DNA from: Amycolatopsis dendrobii
GTDB lineage: Bacteria > Actinomycetota > Actinomycetes > Mycobacteriales > Pseudonocardiaceae
Direction of reading: 5' to 3'
NCBI RefSeq assembly: GCF_014145675.1
Contig: NZ_JACGZW010000004.1
Span: 668,088-732,087 of the forward strand
DNA: 64,000 nucleotides
Shown: in pieces, positions 46,532-55,479 of the stretch
Position numbering within the stretch: position 1 is the first letter of the stretch
Layout: each line of letters opens with the position of its first letter
Notes under the pieces: model-generated
Databases searched by the model: none
Told to the model about the DNA's origin: nothing
What the model saw: the letters and a program-made list of their open reading frames with translations, nothing else
Translations under genes and position numbers: made by a program

Positions 46532-47032
46532 CTACCGGCCCGGGCGGTCCAGGTCGGCGGGGATCATGCCGGGCGGGCCGAGGACGGTGTCGCCGAGTTC
46601 CTCGGCCACCGCGGCGAACCGCTCCGCGTCGAGTTCGGTCTCGGACGTCGCGAGAGCCAGCGGGGTGCCTGCCCGCTCAATGAGTTCGGCGAACCCGGCC
46701 GGCGAGGTGATGTTGAGCGCCCGAGCCCCTTCGGGGCCGGATTTGATCGCGTGGGCCACGTGCTTGGGAATGGTGAAGAAATCTCCGGAGCGCAGCGTCA
46801 CCGTGTCTGGCCCGGCCCAGACGGTCAGCGAGCCGGACACCACCCACAATCGTTCCTCGTATCGCGTGTGCAGGTGGAGCGGTGTCGCCGCGCCAGCCGG
46901 CATGACGGAGTCGGTGACGTCGTGGCGGCCCTCGGTCTCCGCGGCGGCGGTGAGGATGGTGACCTGCAGTTCCTGTCCCAGGACGTACTGGCGGGCCGAG
47001 GCTCCGTCGGCGGTCGGCGGGAAGACGCTCAT
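46532..47032 (-). CDS. Cupin protein, quercetinase-like
   Basis: 166 residues. One cupin barrel with metal motif PLHLHTRYEERLWVVSG (His-x-His-x4-Glu), and a second histidine in IPKHVAHAIKSG. This resembles monocupin quercetin 2,3-dioxygenases of Streptomyces, which open flavonols. The ATG at 47032 has GAGGAG ten bases upstream; a longer frame is less likely. Divergent from a TetR gene with a palindrome between, so the substrate or a related flavonoid probably induces it. Confidence 0.82.
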   Translation of the reverse strand: MSVFPPTADGASARQYVLGQELQVTILTAAAETEGRHDVTDSVMPAGAATPLHLHTRYEERLWVVSGSLTVWAGPDTVTLRSGDFFTIPKHVAHAIKSGPEGARALNITSPAGFAELIERAGTPLALATSETELDAERFAAVAEELGDTVLGPPGMIPADLDRPGR

Positions 47033-47111
47033 AGTGCGTGACTCCTCAGAGACGATGGGGGCACCGGCTGTCACCCAGGCGCCGGGTGCCCGGGATCATA
47101 ATCCAGGGTAT

Positions 47112-47126
47112 CTATATTCGATATAG
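47112..47126. promoter_or_regulatory. Operator candidate between cupin and TetR genes
   Basis: Inverted repeat CTATAT-TCG-ATATAG in an AT-rich stretch, between the divergent cupin and TetR genes. A typical place and form for a TetR-family site overlapping promoters. Confidence 0.55.
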
Positions 47127-47156
47127 GGTCCCCATATTGAAAGGACGCGGTGCGGT

Positions 47157-47819
47157 TTGACCGACCACGAAGCCATGAGTTCCCAGCCCCAGGTCGAGCG
47201 CCGCCCGTACCGCGCCGACAGGCGAGCCAAAGCGGCCGAGGAGACCCGGACGGCCATCCTCGATGCCGCCAGGCGACTGTTCGTCGAGCACGGCTACGCG
47301 AAGGTCACTGTCGCCGACATCGCACGGGAAGCCGAGACCGCCATTCCTACCGTGTATGCGAGCACCGGCGGCAAGTCCTCGATCCTGAGGCGCCTCATCG
47401 GAAAGGGCCTCGGCGACTCGGTCGTCGATCAGACACTCGCGGCGGTCCGTGCCTCGCGCGATCCGCTACAGGTGGTAGCCGTGACTGTGCACGGCGTGCG
47501 GGTCGACAACGAAGGACATTTCGGCCTCCTGCGGGTGCTGGTCACGAGCGCCGCGGTCGACGAGGCCGCCAGGCAGACCCTCGTCCAGACGGATCGCCTC
47601 TACCGCGAGGCCCTCTCGGAAGTCGCCGGGCGCCTGCGGGACCTGCGGGCTTTGCGGGAGGGCCTGACGCAGGACCGCGCGACCGATGTCCTGTGGTTCT
47701 TCCTGGGTCATCAGTCCTGGCGGCTTTACGTCGCGGACTGCGGCTGGACCTGGGACGAAACGCAGGAATGGCTGGCGGCGCAGGTGTCGGCTGCCCTGCT
47801 CCGCAGCCCGGCCGGATGA
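47157..47819 (+). CDS. TetR-family transcriptional regulator
   Basis: 220 residues if the TTG at 47157 is used, 214 from the ATG at 47175. Helix-turn-helix in LDAARRLFVEHGYAKVTVAD and IPTVYASTGGKSSILRRL, then a helical ligand domain. It probably represses the divergent cupin gene and itself through the palindrome at 47112. Its stop is 17 bases from the end of the convergent metallo-hydrolase gene. Confidence 0.9.
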   Translation: MTDHEAMSSQPQVERRPYRADRRAKAAEETRTAILDAARRLFVEHGYAKVTVADIAREAETAIPTVYASTGGKSSILRRLIGKGLGDSVVDQTLAAVRASRDPLQVVAVTVHGVRVDNEGHFGLLRVLVTSAAVDEAARQTLVQTDRLYREALSEVAGRLRDLRALREGLTQDRATDVLWFFLGHQSWRLYVADCGWTWDETQEWLAAQVSAALLRSPAG

Positions 47820-47836
47820 CCATCGCGCCGCCTCGG

Positions 47837-48736
47837 TCAGGCGAGTGAGGCGACCCACAGCTCCGGGGTGATTTCGTAGCCGTCGCCCTGCCGGCTGACT
47901 CGGCCGACACCCGGGAATTCGGTGTGTGCGCCCGCGATCAGATACTCGTTTCGTGCGGCGTCGTCGAGCAGGTCCTCGCGGGCTTTGGCCGCCGCGGCGG
48001 GGTCGACGTCGAACACGACGGTCGCGTCCGCGCGAGGTCCCTGGACGGCGGGCAGGTGGACGATGTCGCCCACGGTCAGTACCGATCGTTCGCCGGTGCC
48101 GACGCGGTAGCCGGAATGGCCCGGCGTGTGTCCGGTCAGCGGCACCGCCGTGATGCCGGGGACGAGCTCCCTCTCGCCGGTGAACGTGCGGATGCTGTGG
48201 CGGTAGGGCGCGACCGCCTTCGCGACGCTGAACCTGGTGATCTCTTCGGCCCACGGCGGGACGTCGACCGGCATCTTGTCCGGCGTGTCGGTCAGCCAGT
48301 AGTCCGCCTCTTCTGCGTGCATCACGACGTCGGCGTTGGGGAAGCGCGGGGTGCCGTCGGCGTTGATCAGGCCGGCACTGTGATCCAGGTGGAGATGGGT
48401 GAGCATGACCGTGCCGACCTCCTCGGGCAGTACGCCGATCGACGCCAGTGCGCAGGGAACGTGCCCCATCGTCGGCCCCCAGCCGTCGCCCATGCCCACA
48501 TCGATGAGCACGGGCGCGTGCCAGGGGCCACGGACGACGTACATGTTGTGCGTGATCCTCGGCGTCGCAGGGCGGTGTGCGGTGCGTTGCAGCCGCGCAG
48601 CTTCTTCGTTGTCGAATTCGGGGAACACCACCGACAAGTCAGTCTCGAAGTACCCGTCGCTGATGGTGGTCAGGGTCTGGTCGCCGATCGTCCAGTGGAC
48701 CGCGCTGGCGTAGGCACCTGGGCTGGTAGCTGGCAT
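47837..48736 (-). CDS. Metallo-beta-lactamase-fold hydrolase
   Basis: 299 residues. Zinc motif THLHLDHSAG, then GHTPGHSGY, the bridging Asp in TVGDIVHL and a final His in AGAHTEFPG. This set is typical of AHL-lactonase-like and other MBL-fold hydrolases. No signal peptide. Divergent from an HxlR regulator 62 bases away, so it may act on a reactive lactone or ester that the regulator senses. Real substrate unknown. Confidence 0.88.
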   Translation of the reverse strand: MPATSPGAYASAVHWTIGDQTLTTISDGYFETDLSVVFPEFDNEEAARLQRTAHRPATPRITHNMYVVRGPWHAPVLIDVGMGDGWGPTMGHVPCALASIGVLPEEVGTVMLTHLHLDHSAGLINADGTPRFPNADVVMHAEEADYWLTDTPDKMPVDVPPWAEEITRFSVAKAVAPYRHSIRTFTGERELVPGITAVPLTGHTPGHSGYRVGTGERSVLTVGDIVHLPAVQGPRADATVVFDVDPAAAAKAREDLLDDAARNEYLIAGAHTEFPGVGRVSRQGDGYEITPELWVASLA

Positions 48737-48798
48737 ATGTGCTGCTCCTTTCGCCTTATCAAAGGTATCTGAAGGAAACTTGGTATAAAATAGGAACT

Positions 48799-49206
48799 AT
48801 GAAGTCACCAGGTATCCCCGGGGAAACCGCAGAGGCTCGGCCGGCGCCGTTGTCGGCGCTGTACCGCGACTGCCCGGCGCGGTTCCTGCTCGATCAACTG
48901 GCCGACAAGTGGACGGTCCTCGTGATCAGCGTTCTCGACGAGGGGCCGGCCAGGTTCAACTCGCTGCGCCGCAGGGTCGACGGCATCACGCAGAAGGTGC
49001 TGACGCAGACGCTGCGGCGCCTGGAGCGCAACGGAATCGTGCGGCGGCACATCGCGGCCGACGGTCCGCTGGCGGTCAGCTACGACCTCACCGACCTCGG
49101 CCGGAGTCTCTACGAGCCGATGCGCGCGCTCTACGACTGGACCAGCCGTCATCTTGACAGCGTCGCGGCGGCACAGTGCGAATTCGACAAACGACACCGG
49201 TCCTGA
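48799..49206 (+). CDS. HxlR-family transcriptional regulator
   Basis: 135 residues with a single winged helix (CPARFLLDQLADKWTVLVI, ITQKVLTQTLRRLERNGIV). An N-terminal Cys is present as in redox- or aldehyde-sensing members. The ATG at 48799 lies after TATAAAAT; two GGTAT repeats (48764 and 48782, 18 bases apart) in the divergent region may be its site. Probable regulator of the adjacent metallo-hydrolase gene. Confidence 0.9.
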   Translation: MKSPGIPGETAEARPAPLSALYRDCPARFLLDQLADKWTVLVISVLDEGPARFNSLRRRVDGITQKVLTQTLRRLERNGIVRRHIAADGPLAVSYDLTDLGRSLYEPMRALYDWTSRHLDSVAAAQCEFDKRHRS

Positions 49207-49253
49207 CGGGCGAGTCGCTCGCCCGTCAGGCGAATTCCCGTTGCCCCGCAACG

Positions 49254-49760
49254 TCAATTCCCGGCGAACGTGGCGATCTCGAGCAGATGCGGGTCGAACC
49301 CGCCGGGAATCCCCGAGATCCCGATGCGTTTCCGTTCGCCGTCGCGGAGATCGAAGTAGTTGTCGCTGAACGAGATTCCCGCGACGGGAGCGCAGATGCG
49401 CGTCAGGTATTGAAGCCGTGCGCACGCAACTCGACCTCGGCGGTGCCGTCCGGCCCCGGTGTGATGACCGAATCCATATGACCGCCGAGGCCGAGATCCT
49501 TGACGGGGGCGAAGAACAGCCGGTTGGGTTAGATCACGTCGAGGTCGTCGGACACCCACGCGTATCGGTCGGATCCCGGCCGAACCCGGTCGGCGTTCGC
49601 CGACCACACGACCTGTGAGGCCAGTCCGGGTGTCTCGACGCTGATCTCCTCGTCGACGATCTGCTCGCCCTGGAATGTCGTGATCTCGGCGCGCAGCCGC
49701 AGAAGTCCAGTCTGTTGTGGACGGTCCGGACCCCGGTTGTGCGCATGACATCTTGCCGTC
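49254..49760 (-). pseudogene. GH2-type glycosidase C-terminal remnant
   Basis: Three consecutive pieces match the C-terminal Ig-like part of GH2 beta-mannosidase/exo-glucosaminidase-like enzymes: TGLLRLRAEITTFQGE, then PNRLFFAPVKDLGL, then ISFSDNYFDLRDGERKRI. A TAA (where TAC for Tyr is expected, DVI*PNR) and a later frameshift after RAHGF break the frame. The large catalytic N-terminal region is gone. Confidence 0.7.
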
Positions 49761-49845
49761 GGCAGTTCGGGACGGGGCCGTTGGTCGCGGTCGCCCGGTC
49801 TGACCCGCCCATCGCAAGAAGCGCAACTCCGGGCTGGGGACCTTC

Positions 49846-50237
49846 CGCCGTGCGCGACGAGATCGGCGTGGTCGAGTACCCGGACGGCGGCCGGTACGCC
49901 GAACTGGCGGATGTAGCGGTGCCGCGTCCGCCGGAGCCGCCGGCCGTCCCGGTGGAGGTGGACGCGAGCCGGCATCTCGGCGTCTACGAGCGGGCGGGTT
50001 CGCGGATCGAGCTCTCGCAAAGCCCGGGCGGCCTGCGGCTGAAGACCACCGTGACCGGAGGGTTGGCGGAACTGGTGGCGGAGAAGAGGAGAACTACGAC
50101 CTGGTGCCGTTGCCGGACACGCTGTTCCTGATCCGGCCGCCGGGCGCGCGGTTCTGGATGCCGATCTTGCTCGCCCGCTGGCGACCGGCGAGCCGTGCCT
50201 GCACTTCGGGGTGCGGGCGACGCCCAAGGTGTCCTGA
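49846..50237 (+). pseudogene. Serine hydrolase C-terminal remnant
   Basis: Pieces match the C-terminal domain of beta-lactamase-family serine hydrolases: RHLGVYERAGSRIELSQ, then in another frame DLVPLPDTLFLIRPPGARFW, then CLHFGVRATPKVS and stop. Two frameshifts lie between. The penicillin-binding domain is absent. It faces the intact paralogous hydrolase genes that follow. Confidence 0.7.
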
Positions 50238-50292
50238 CCCGGCGCGGCTTGGGGGCCGGCTTCCCCGGCCGGACCCCACGCCGCGTCCCGGC

Positions 50293-51354
50293 TCAGGCGC
50301 AGATCGCCTTGTCGATCAGCGCATAAAAGGTGTCGTTGTCGGGGCCGCGACCCAACGTCAGCGAGGCTTCGACCCGGCGCTTCCCGTCCGCGCTGGTGAA
50401 CGCGACCGTCCCGTAGCCGGGAATCCCGCCGGTGTGCCCGAAAACCGGAATCCCGCACGGCGTGGTCCGGGTCTGCAACCCCAAGCCGTACTCGTCGATC
50501 GCCGATCGCGGGGTGGTCATCTGCCCCAGCAGCGCCGGCGGAACGAGCCGCCCCGTCGCGAGCGCTTCGACGAACTTGTCCAGGTCCGCGGTCGTGGAGA
50601 TGATCTCGCCCGCGGCGCCGGCGACGCTCGGGTTCAGCTCGCTGACGTCGACCAGCTTCCCGTTCATCTCCTGGTACCCGTGTGCGTGCCGGCCGGGAAT
50701 CCGGGTGCGGTCGCCGGGCACCGTCGTGTCGTGCATGCCGAGCGGGCGCAGGATCCGCTTGGCCACCTCGTCGCCCCACGCGTGCCCGGTGGTCCGTTCG
50801 ATCAGCATGCCGAGCACGGTGTAGTTGGTGTTGGAGTACGAGTATTTACTGCCCGGCGGGAAATCGAGCGGCTGTGCGGTCGCGACGGCGACCAGTTGCT
50901 CCGGCGAAAAGTGCTGGTAGCGGACCTTCTCCAGATCGGTGCCGGCAAGCGAGATCGTCCGGAGGTAGTTGTAGAGCCCGCTGGTGTGCTGCAGGAGCAT
51001 CCGCACGGTGATCTCATTGCCGTGCGGCAGCAGTCCGGGCAGGTACCGCTCGACCGGGGTGTCCAGCCCGAGGCGGTGCTCGGCGACGAGTTGCATGGTC
51101 ACCGTGGCCACGAACGACTTGGTCGTGCTGCCGATCCGGAATCGTCCGGTCGGCGAGAGCGGCTTCCGGGAGTCCAGTTCGGACACTCCGGCGGTCACGG
51201 TACGGAAGTGTCCGTCCCGGACCGAGCGGATCTGCACGCCCGTGGCACCGGCCGAAACCGCTTCCTGCGCGACCGTGCGAACAGGGTCAGTCGTGGCGGG
51301 GGCAGCGGGGGCGAGCAGGGCAGCGGTCAGTACAAACGGCACAGTGGTGAGCAT
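50293..51354 (-). CDS. Secreted serine hydrolase (beta-lactamase family), copy A
   Basis: 353 residues with a signal peptide (MLTTVPFVLTAALLAPAAPA). Active Ser76-x-x-Lys79 (STTK), YSN in KYSYSNTNYT, and HTGG. Similar in length and sequence to copy B just upstream, so they arose by tandem duplication. DD-peptidase/esterase-like role. Last gene of a three-gene unit; gap to copy B is 25 bases. Confidence 0.9.
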   Translation of the reverse strand: MLTTVPFVLTAALLAPAAPATTDPVRTVAQEAVSAGATGVQIRSVRDGHFRTVTAGVSELDSRKPLSPTGRFRIGSTTKSFVATVTMQLVAEHRLGLDTPVERYLPGLLPHGNEITVRMLLQHTSGLYNYLRTISLAGTDLEKVRYQHFSPEQLVAVATAQPLDFPPGSKYSYSNTNYTVLGMLIERTTGHAWGDEVAKRILRPLGMHDTTVPGDRTRIPGRHAHGYQEMNGKLVDVSELNPSVAGAAGEIISTTADLDKFVEALATGRLVPPALLGQMTTPRSAIDEYGLGLQTRTTPCGIPVFGHTGGIPGYGTVAFTSADGKRRVEASLTLGRGPDNDTFYALIDKAICA

Positions 51355-51379
51355 CGGTTTCCTCGTTCCGTATCGGTAT

Positions 51380-52447
51380 TCAGCGGCAAAAAACTGTGTC
51401 GAGCACGGCGCTCCTCAAGTCGAGGTCAAGGCCCCGGCCCAATGTCACCGAAGCCTCGACACGCTGTTTGCCGTCCGGGCTGGTGAACGCGACGGTCTGG
51501 AACCCGGGAATCCCGCCGGAATGCCCGAACACCCGCGCGCCGCACGCGGTGGCCGGGGTGCGCAAGCCGAGCCCGTACTGATCGGTCGCGGACCATGGTT
51601 TGGTCATCTGCGCCAGCAAGTCAGGCGGCACCAGCCGCCCCGCCGCCAGCGCGCAGAGGAACTTGTCCAGGTCCGCGGTGGTGGAGATCATCTCGCCGGC
51701 CGACCCGGCCATGCTCGGGTTCAGCTCGGTGACGTCGACCAGTTTCCCGTCCATCTCCTGGTAGCCGTGCGCGTGCGGCCCCGGGATCCCGGTCCGGTCG
51801 CCGGGCACCGACGTGCGGTGCATCCCGAGCGGGACCAGGATGCGCTGCGTTGCTTCCACGCCCCACGCGTGTCCGGTGGTCCGCTCGATCAGCATCCCGA
51901 GCACGATGAAATTGGTGTTGGAGTAGGCGTGTTTGCTGCCGGGCGGGAAGTCCAGCGGCTTGCCGGTCGAGACCGCGACCATCGACTCCGGCGAACGGTG
52001 CTGGTACCGGATCTTCTGAAAGTCCGCCCCGCGCAGAGGCAGGGACTCGGTGTAGTCGTAGAGCCCGCTGGTGTGCTGCAGGAGCATCCGCACGGTGATC
52101 TCATTGCCGTGCGGCAGCAGTCCGGGCAGGTAGCGCTCGACCGGGGCGTCGAGCTGGAGACGGCGTTCGGCGACGAGTTGCAAGACCACAGTGGACGTGA
52201 ACATCTTGGTCGCGCTGCCGATCCGGAATCGTCCGGTCGGCGACACCGGCCGCTGCGAGTCCAATTCGGACACACCGGCGGTCACGGTACGGGCGTGTCC
52301 GTTGTGGACTGTCCGGATCTGCACGCCGGTCGCGCCGGAGGAGACGATCTCCTGTGCGAGCGTGCGAACCGGGTCCGCGACGGCGGCAGCCGGCGCGGCG
52401 GGCGCGAGCAACGACGCGGCCAGCGCCAGCGGCATGGCGGGCAACAT
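51380..52447 (-). CDS. Secreted serine hydrolase (beta-lactamase family), copy B
   Basis: 355 residues with a signal peptide. Ser78-A-T-Lys81 (SATK), YSN in AYSNTNF, HSGG in FGHSGGIPGF. Shared stretches with copy A such as VERYLPGLLPHGNEITVRML and GMLIERTTGHAWG show recent duplication. The ATG at 52447 puts the hydrophobic leader first. It follows a small membrane protein gene by five bases. Confidence 0.9.
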   Translation of the reverse strand: MLPAMPLALAASLLAPAAPAAAVADPVRTLAQEIVSSGATGVQIRTVHNGHARTVTAGVSELDSQRPVSPTGRFRIGSATKMFTSTVVLQLVAERRLQLDAPVERYLPGLLPHGNEITVRMLLQHTSGLYDYTESLPLRGADFQKIRYQHRSPESMVAVSTGKPLDFPPGSKHAYSNTNFIVLGMLIERTTGHAWGVEATQRILVPLGMHRTSVPGDRTGIPGPHAHGYQEMDGKLVDVTELNPSMAGSAGEMISTTADLDKFLCALAAGRLVPPDLLAQMTKPWSATDQYGLGLRTPATACGARVFGHSGGIPGFQTVAFTSPDGKQRVEASVTLGRGLDLDLRSAVLDTVFCR

Positions 52448-52452
52448 CGGCG

Positions 52453-52659
52453 TCAGTCCTTGTTCCGCGCGGCGAACCGCACGACCAGGATCACCAGGCA
52501 CACCACCGCGATCCCGCCCGCGATCATCCCGAACGTGTGGTCCAGCCCGGTGAAGCCACCGATCGAGTTCGTCGCGGCGCCGGCGATGAAGATCAGCCAG
52601 AGCAGGCTAGTGACTGCCGGGCCGCCGATCTGGCGGCTGCGCAAAACTTCCTTTTCCAT
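52453..52659 (-). CDS. Small two-TM membrane protein
   Basis: 68 residues with two hydrophobic segments (VTSLLWLIFIAGAATNSIGG and FGMIAGGIAVVCLVILVVRF) and a basic C-terminus. First gene of a unit with the two serine hydrolases. No known family; it might help export or anchoring of them. Confidence 0.7.
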   Translation of the reverse strand: MEKEVLRSRQIGGPAVTSLLWLIFIAGAATNSIGGFTGLDHTFGMIAGGIAVVCLVILVVRFAARNKD

Positions 52660-52716
52660 GCCGGGAAAGCTACTGACCGCCGGTGCCCCGCCACCATGCC
52701 TTAAACCCCCGACTAC

Positions 52717-52738
52717 ACGGTAGCGCCAGCGCTACCGT
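52717..52738 (-). promoter_or_regulatory. Palindrome before the serine hydrolase operon
   Basis: Perfect 10-base arms ACGGTAGCGC and GCGCTACCGT with a 2-base centre, 58 bases before the first gene. An operator or, alternatively, a hairpin left from the broken regulator gene that ends at 52732. Confidence 0.5.
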
Positions 52739-52964
52739 CGGCCGTTCAGACAGGCTGGCACCGCCGGCACTCGCCGGCGTCCGTTGTCCTCCGGCAGTCC
52801 CAGCTTCGCGAAAATACTGCGGATGTGCTTGAGTGCGGTCCCGGCGCTGACGCCAGCAGTTCCGCGATGGTGGCGTTGTCGTACCCTTCCGCCATCAGCT
52901 TGAGCACCCTGCGCGGTGAGCGCGTCCAGCGGATGGCGGCCAGCTCGACGATCGGGTCGGTCAT
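52732..52964 (-). pseudogene. NarL-type response regulator remnant
   Basis: The pieces TDPIVELAA, HPLDALTAQ, VLKLMAEGYDNATIAELL and SAGTALKHIRSIFAKLGLPE are a LuxR helix-turn-helix region read in three frames, with at least two frameshifts. The receiver domain is absent. Confidence 0.65.
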
Positions 52965-52994
52965 CTTCACATCGGGCGCGGGCCGAGCAGGGCC

Positions 52995-53360
52995 TTGGCG
53001 GTCTTCGCCTGCCAGTTCGCGAACGGCGAGACCCAGAGCGAGAGCGCGATCATTGCTCCCGGTCAGCGCGCGGCGCTCGGCCACGAGTCCACCTGGAACG
53101 TGGTCGAGCGGGGAATGCCGCCCAGTACTAGCCACCGGGCCGCGGCGGTGAGCAACTGCCGCGGCCCGCTCGGCGGCAGCGCGAAAGCGAAACGCCGATG
53201 AAGAACCCGGCCAAGCCGTGCAGCGCCAGCCAGCCCGCGTTTGCGCGGCCTCGCCGGATCCCGGACCAGCGAGCCGTTGAGGTAGGGCTCCGGCACCGGC
53301 TCGCCGAGCCGCCGCCGCTCGACCGCAGCGGGTAGCGGAGCAGTTTTATCACCACCTGAA
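52995..53360 (-). pseudogene. Sensor histidine kinase remnant
   Basis: Pieces match the actinobacterial NarL-partner kinases with a putative-sensor membrane domain: ERRRLGEPVPEPYLNGSLV, WLALHGLAGFFIGV in another frame, and ALGLAVRELAGEDRQ from the dimerisation helix. Much of the protein is deleted. It lies just upstream of the regulator remnant, so a whole two-component system decayed here. Confidence 0.55.
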
Positions 53361-53525
53361 CCGCCGGGCCTTGACACCGGTCAACGCCATCGCCGTGACG
53401 ACCGTCAGCTCGCAGAAAAGCAGGATCCGGTGCCGGCCCCGATCGTGAGGTACCAGACGCCGGACTGCCACGAACGAAGCCGTTTCTTGACCCGAACAGT
53501 GTCCCAGTAGGACAGTGCATACCGC

Positions 53526-53774
53526 ATGGTGGTGCCTGCGCGGGAATTCGCGTTGCTGCGGCTGATCGGCACCACCCGAGGCCAGATCATGCGGACGATT
53601 CCGCTGGCACTGCTGAACATCGCGCTGCGCGGAACCCCGTTGCCGTCCGGGACTCCGATGGTGCTCGTCGGAATCGTCGGCGGCGCGTTCCTGCTCAGCC
53701 TGCTTTCGCTCGGACTGTCCACTCGCATCACCTTGCGCGCCAAGCCTATTGAAGCCATCGGACTTCGGGAGTAG
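53526..53774 (+). pseudogene. FtsX-like ABC permease C-terminal remnant
   Basis: 82 residues. The start resembles the FALLRLIGTTRGQIMR helix and the end RAKPIEAIGLRE of FtsX-like permeases, with the part between deleted and one TM left (VLVGIVGGAFLLSLLSLGL). Probably the transporter once controlled by the broken two-component system next to it. Confidence 0.7.
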
Positions 53775-53778
53775 TCGA

Positions 53779-53945
53779 ATGCACATTTCCACCAAGCTGA
53801 AGACGCTTGCGGTGGCGACCCTGTCGGCGGAACAGCTGACCCGCGGTTACCTGAAGCGAGTCGACGAGCTCAATCCGAAGCTGCACGCCGTCGTGCAGAC
53901 CAATTCCGACGCACTGGCGTTGGCCCGCGACAGCGACGCACGCCG
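53779..53945 (+). pseudogene. Amidase N-terminal remnant
   Basis: LSAEQLTRGYLKRVDELNPK and AVVQTNSDALALARDSDA match the first 60 residues of amidase-signature enzymes; the frame then runs into unrelated sequence. No catalytic residues remain. Confidence 0.65.
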
Positions 53946-54145
53946 ATCCCTGCCAACGTCGAAGGCAGACCAAGCATCACAGTCCCCGTTTGGGCTACCG
54001 GCCCACCCGGGCCCATCCGCTGTAATGCTGTCCGCACACCGTGGATATGCTCGGTCGCTCTTGGTATTTGCAGCCGAGGTCGAGCACGCTGTGGGCGGCG
54101 GCCGGATTGCCGGTGGCGCACGTGCGCCAGTGGGGGAGATTCGTG

Positions 54146-55387
54146 GTGACACCATCGTCCAGTACGGCGGAGAAAACCGTGCTTCCCCGTATTTTCTACG
54201 TCTGGCTGGGCGGTGCTCTGGTGTCGCAGCTCGGCGACGCTGCTTTGTACTTCGCGCTGGGCTGGGCGGCATCGGCTCACGGCGGTTTGGCGGCCGGTTG
54301 GGTGCTGTCGGCGGTCGCGCTGCCGCGGACGATTCTGCTCCTGTTCGGCGGTGCCGTCGGTGATCGGCTCGGAGCCCGACAGGTCATGATCGTCGGTGAC
54401 GCCGTGATGCTGGTTGTCGCCGTAACACTGGCTGTCGTGTCGGGGGCGGCTGGGGCGCCGTTGGCCATTCTCGTGATAGCCGCTCTCATAGTCGGCACGA
54501 ACGATGCCTTCTACCTGCCCTCGTCCGGATCGATGCCCCGCCGGCTCGTCGAGCCCGAACTGCTCCCGCGGGCAGTCGCGCTTCGTCAGAGCGGAACCCA
54601 GGTGATTAGTCTGGTCGGTGCTCCTGTCGGTGGTGCCTTGGTGGCATTCGCCGGGCTCTCCGCGGCGGCATGGGCCGACGCGATCACCTTCGCTGTGGTG
54701 CTGGTCGTGCTGGTTATGGTGCGGCCGCCGTTCACCCCGCCGTCGCCCGCGCAGCGCAAGCACATCTTGCGCGAGGTGTGGGAAGGGATCCAGGTCGCGG
54801 GCAGGACCTCCGGACTGGGACCCGTACTGTTGCTCGTGGCGGGTGCGGCGGGGTTTGTGCTGCCTTTTGTTTCTCTGCTGATCCCGCTGCTGGCGCGAGA
54901 GCACGGATGGGGTTCGACCGGTGCGGGGTTTGTGGTCGGAGCCCAGAGCATGGGCACGATTGTCGCGACTCTGATCATCAGTCGCCGCGGGATCCTCGCC
55001 CGCCCCGGCGTTGTTGCCGCACTCGCGCTGGCTGTGGTCGCCGTGGGCGAACTGGCGGTCGGCCTCGCGCCGGCGCTGCCGATGGCCATCACGGGCGCGA
55101 TAGGTGTCGGCGCGGCGAGCGGCATGTTCGTCAGCCACCTCAGCCCGCTGCTCCTCAGTGCCGCTCCTGATACTCATCTCGCTCGTGTCCAGGCAATCCT
55201 CTCGGTGATGCAAAGTGTCACCCTGTTGGCGACCAACAACATCATCGGATCGGTTGCCCACGCGCTCGGACCTCAAGCCGGGACCCTCGTGTGTACGGCC
55301 GCGTTGCTCATCTGCGCCGCAGCCGGACTCTTCAGCCGCCCCATTCGCAGAATCTCTCGACCGGCCGGCCGAGTTGTGCGTTCTTAA
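54146..55387 (+). CDS. MFS transporter (macrolide-efflux-like)
   Basis: 413 residues, about 12 TM segments. The pattern FYVWLGGALVSQLGDAALYF and GDRLGARQVMIVGD resembles MefA/Tmr-type exporters. A hydrophilic loop near the middle is present. The GTG at 54146 has GGGGGAGA six bases before; the longer frame upstream is not convincing. It sits among broken genes yet keeps an intact frame, so it may be useful to the host (drug efflux). Confidence 0.85.
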   Translation: MTPSSSTAEKTVLPRIFYVWLGGALVSQLGDAALYFALGWAASAHGGLAAGWVLSAVALPRTILLLFGGAVGDRLGARQVMIVGDAVMLVVAVTLAVVSGAAGAPLAILVIAALIVGTNDAFYLPSSGSMPRRLVEPELLPRAVALRQSGTQVISLVGAPVGGALVAFAGLSAAAWADAITFAVVLVVLVMVRPPFTPPSPAQRKHILREVWEGIQVAGRTSGLGPVLLLVAGAAGFVLPFVSLLIPLLAREHGWGSTGAGFVVGAQSMGTIVATLIISRRGILARPGVVAALALAVVAVGELAVGLAPALPMAITGAIGVGAASGMFVSHLSPLLLSAAPDTHLARVQAILSVMQSVTLLATNNIIGSVAHALGPQAGTLVCTAALLICAAAGLFSRPIRRISRPAGRVVRS

Positions 55388-55479
55388 TGGTTTGTACTGG
55401 AGGGCATCGTCTGAACAAGGACCGCGGACGATGGTGCTAGCCACGCTACTCGCGGTTGAAATGCCCGGCGGCGCATACC

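Noticed and set aside
47157..47819. TetR gene as the butyrolactone receptor partner of the AfsA-like protein
   Set aside because: It is 24 kb away on the putative island, divergent from a cupin gene, and lacks features I associate with ArpA-type receptors.
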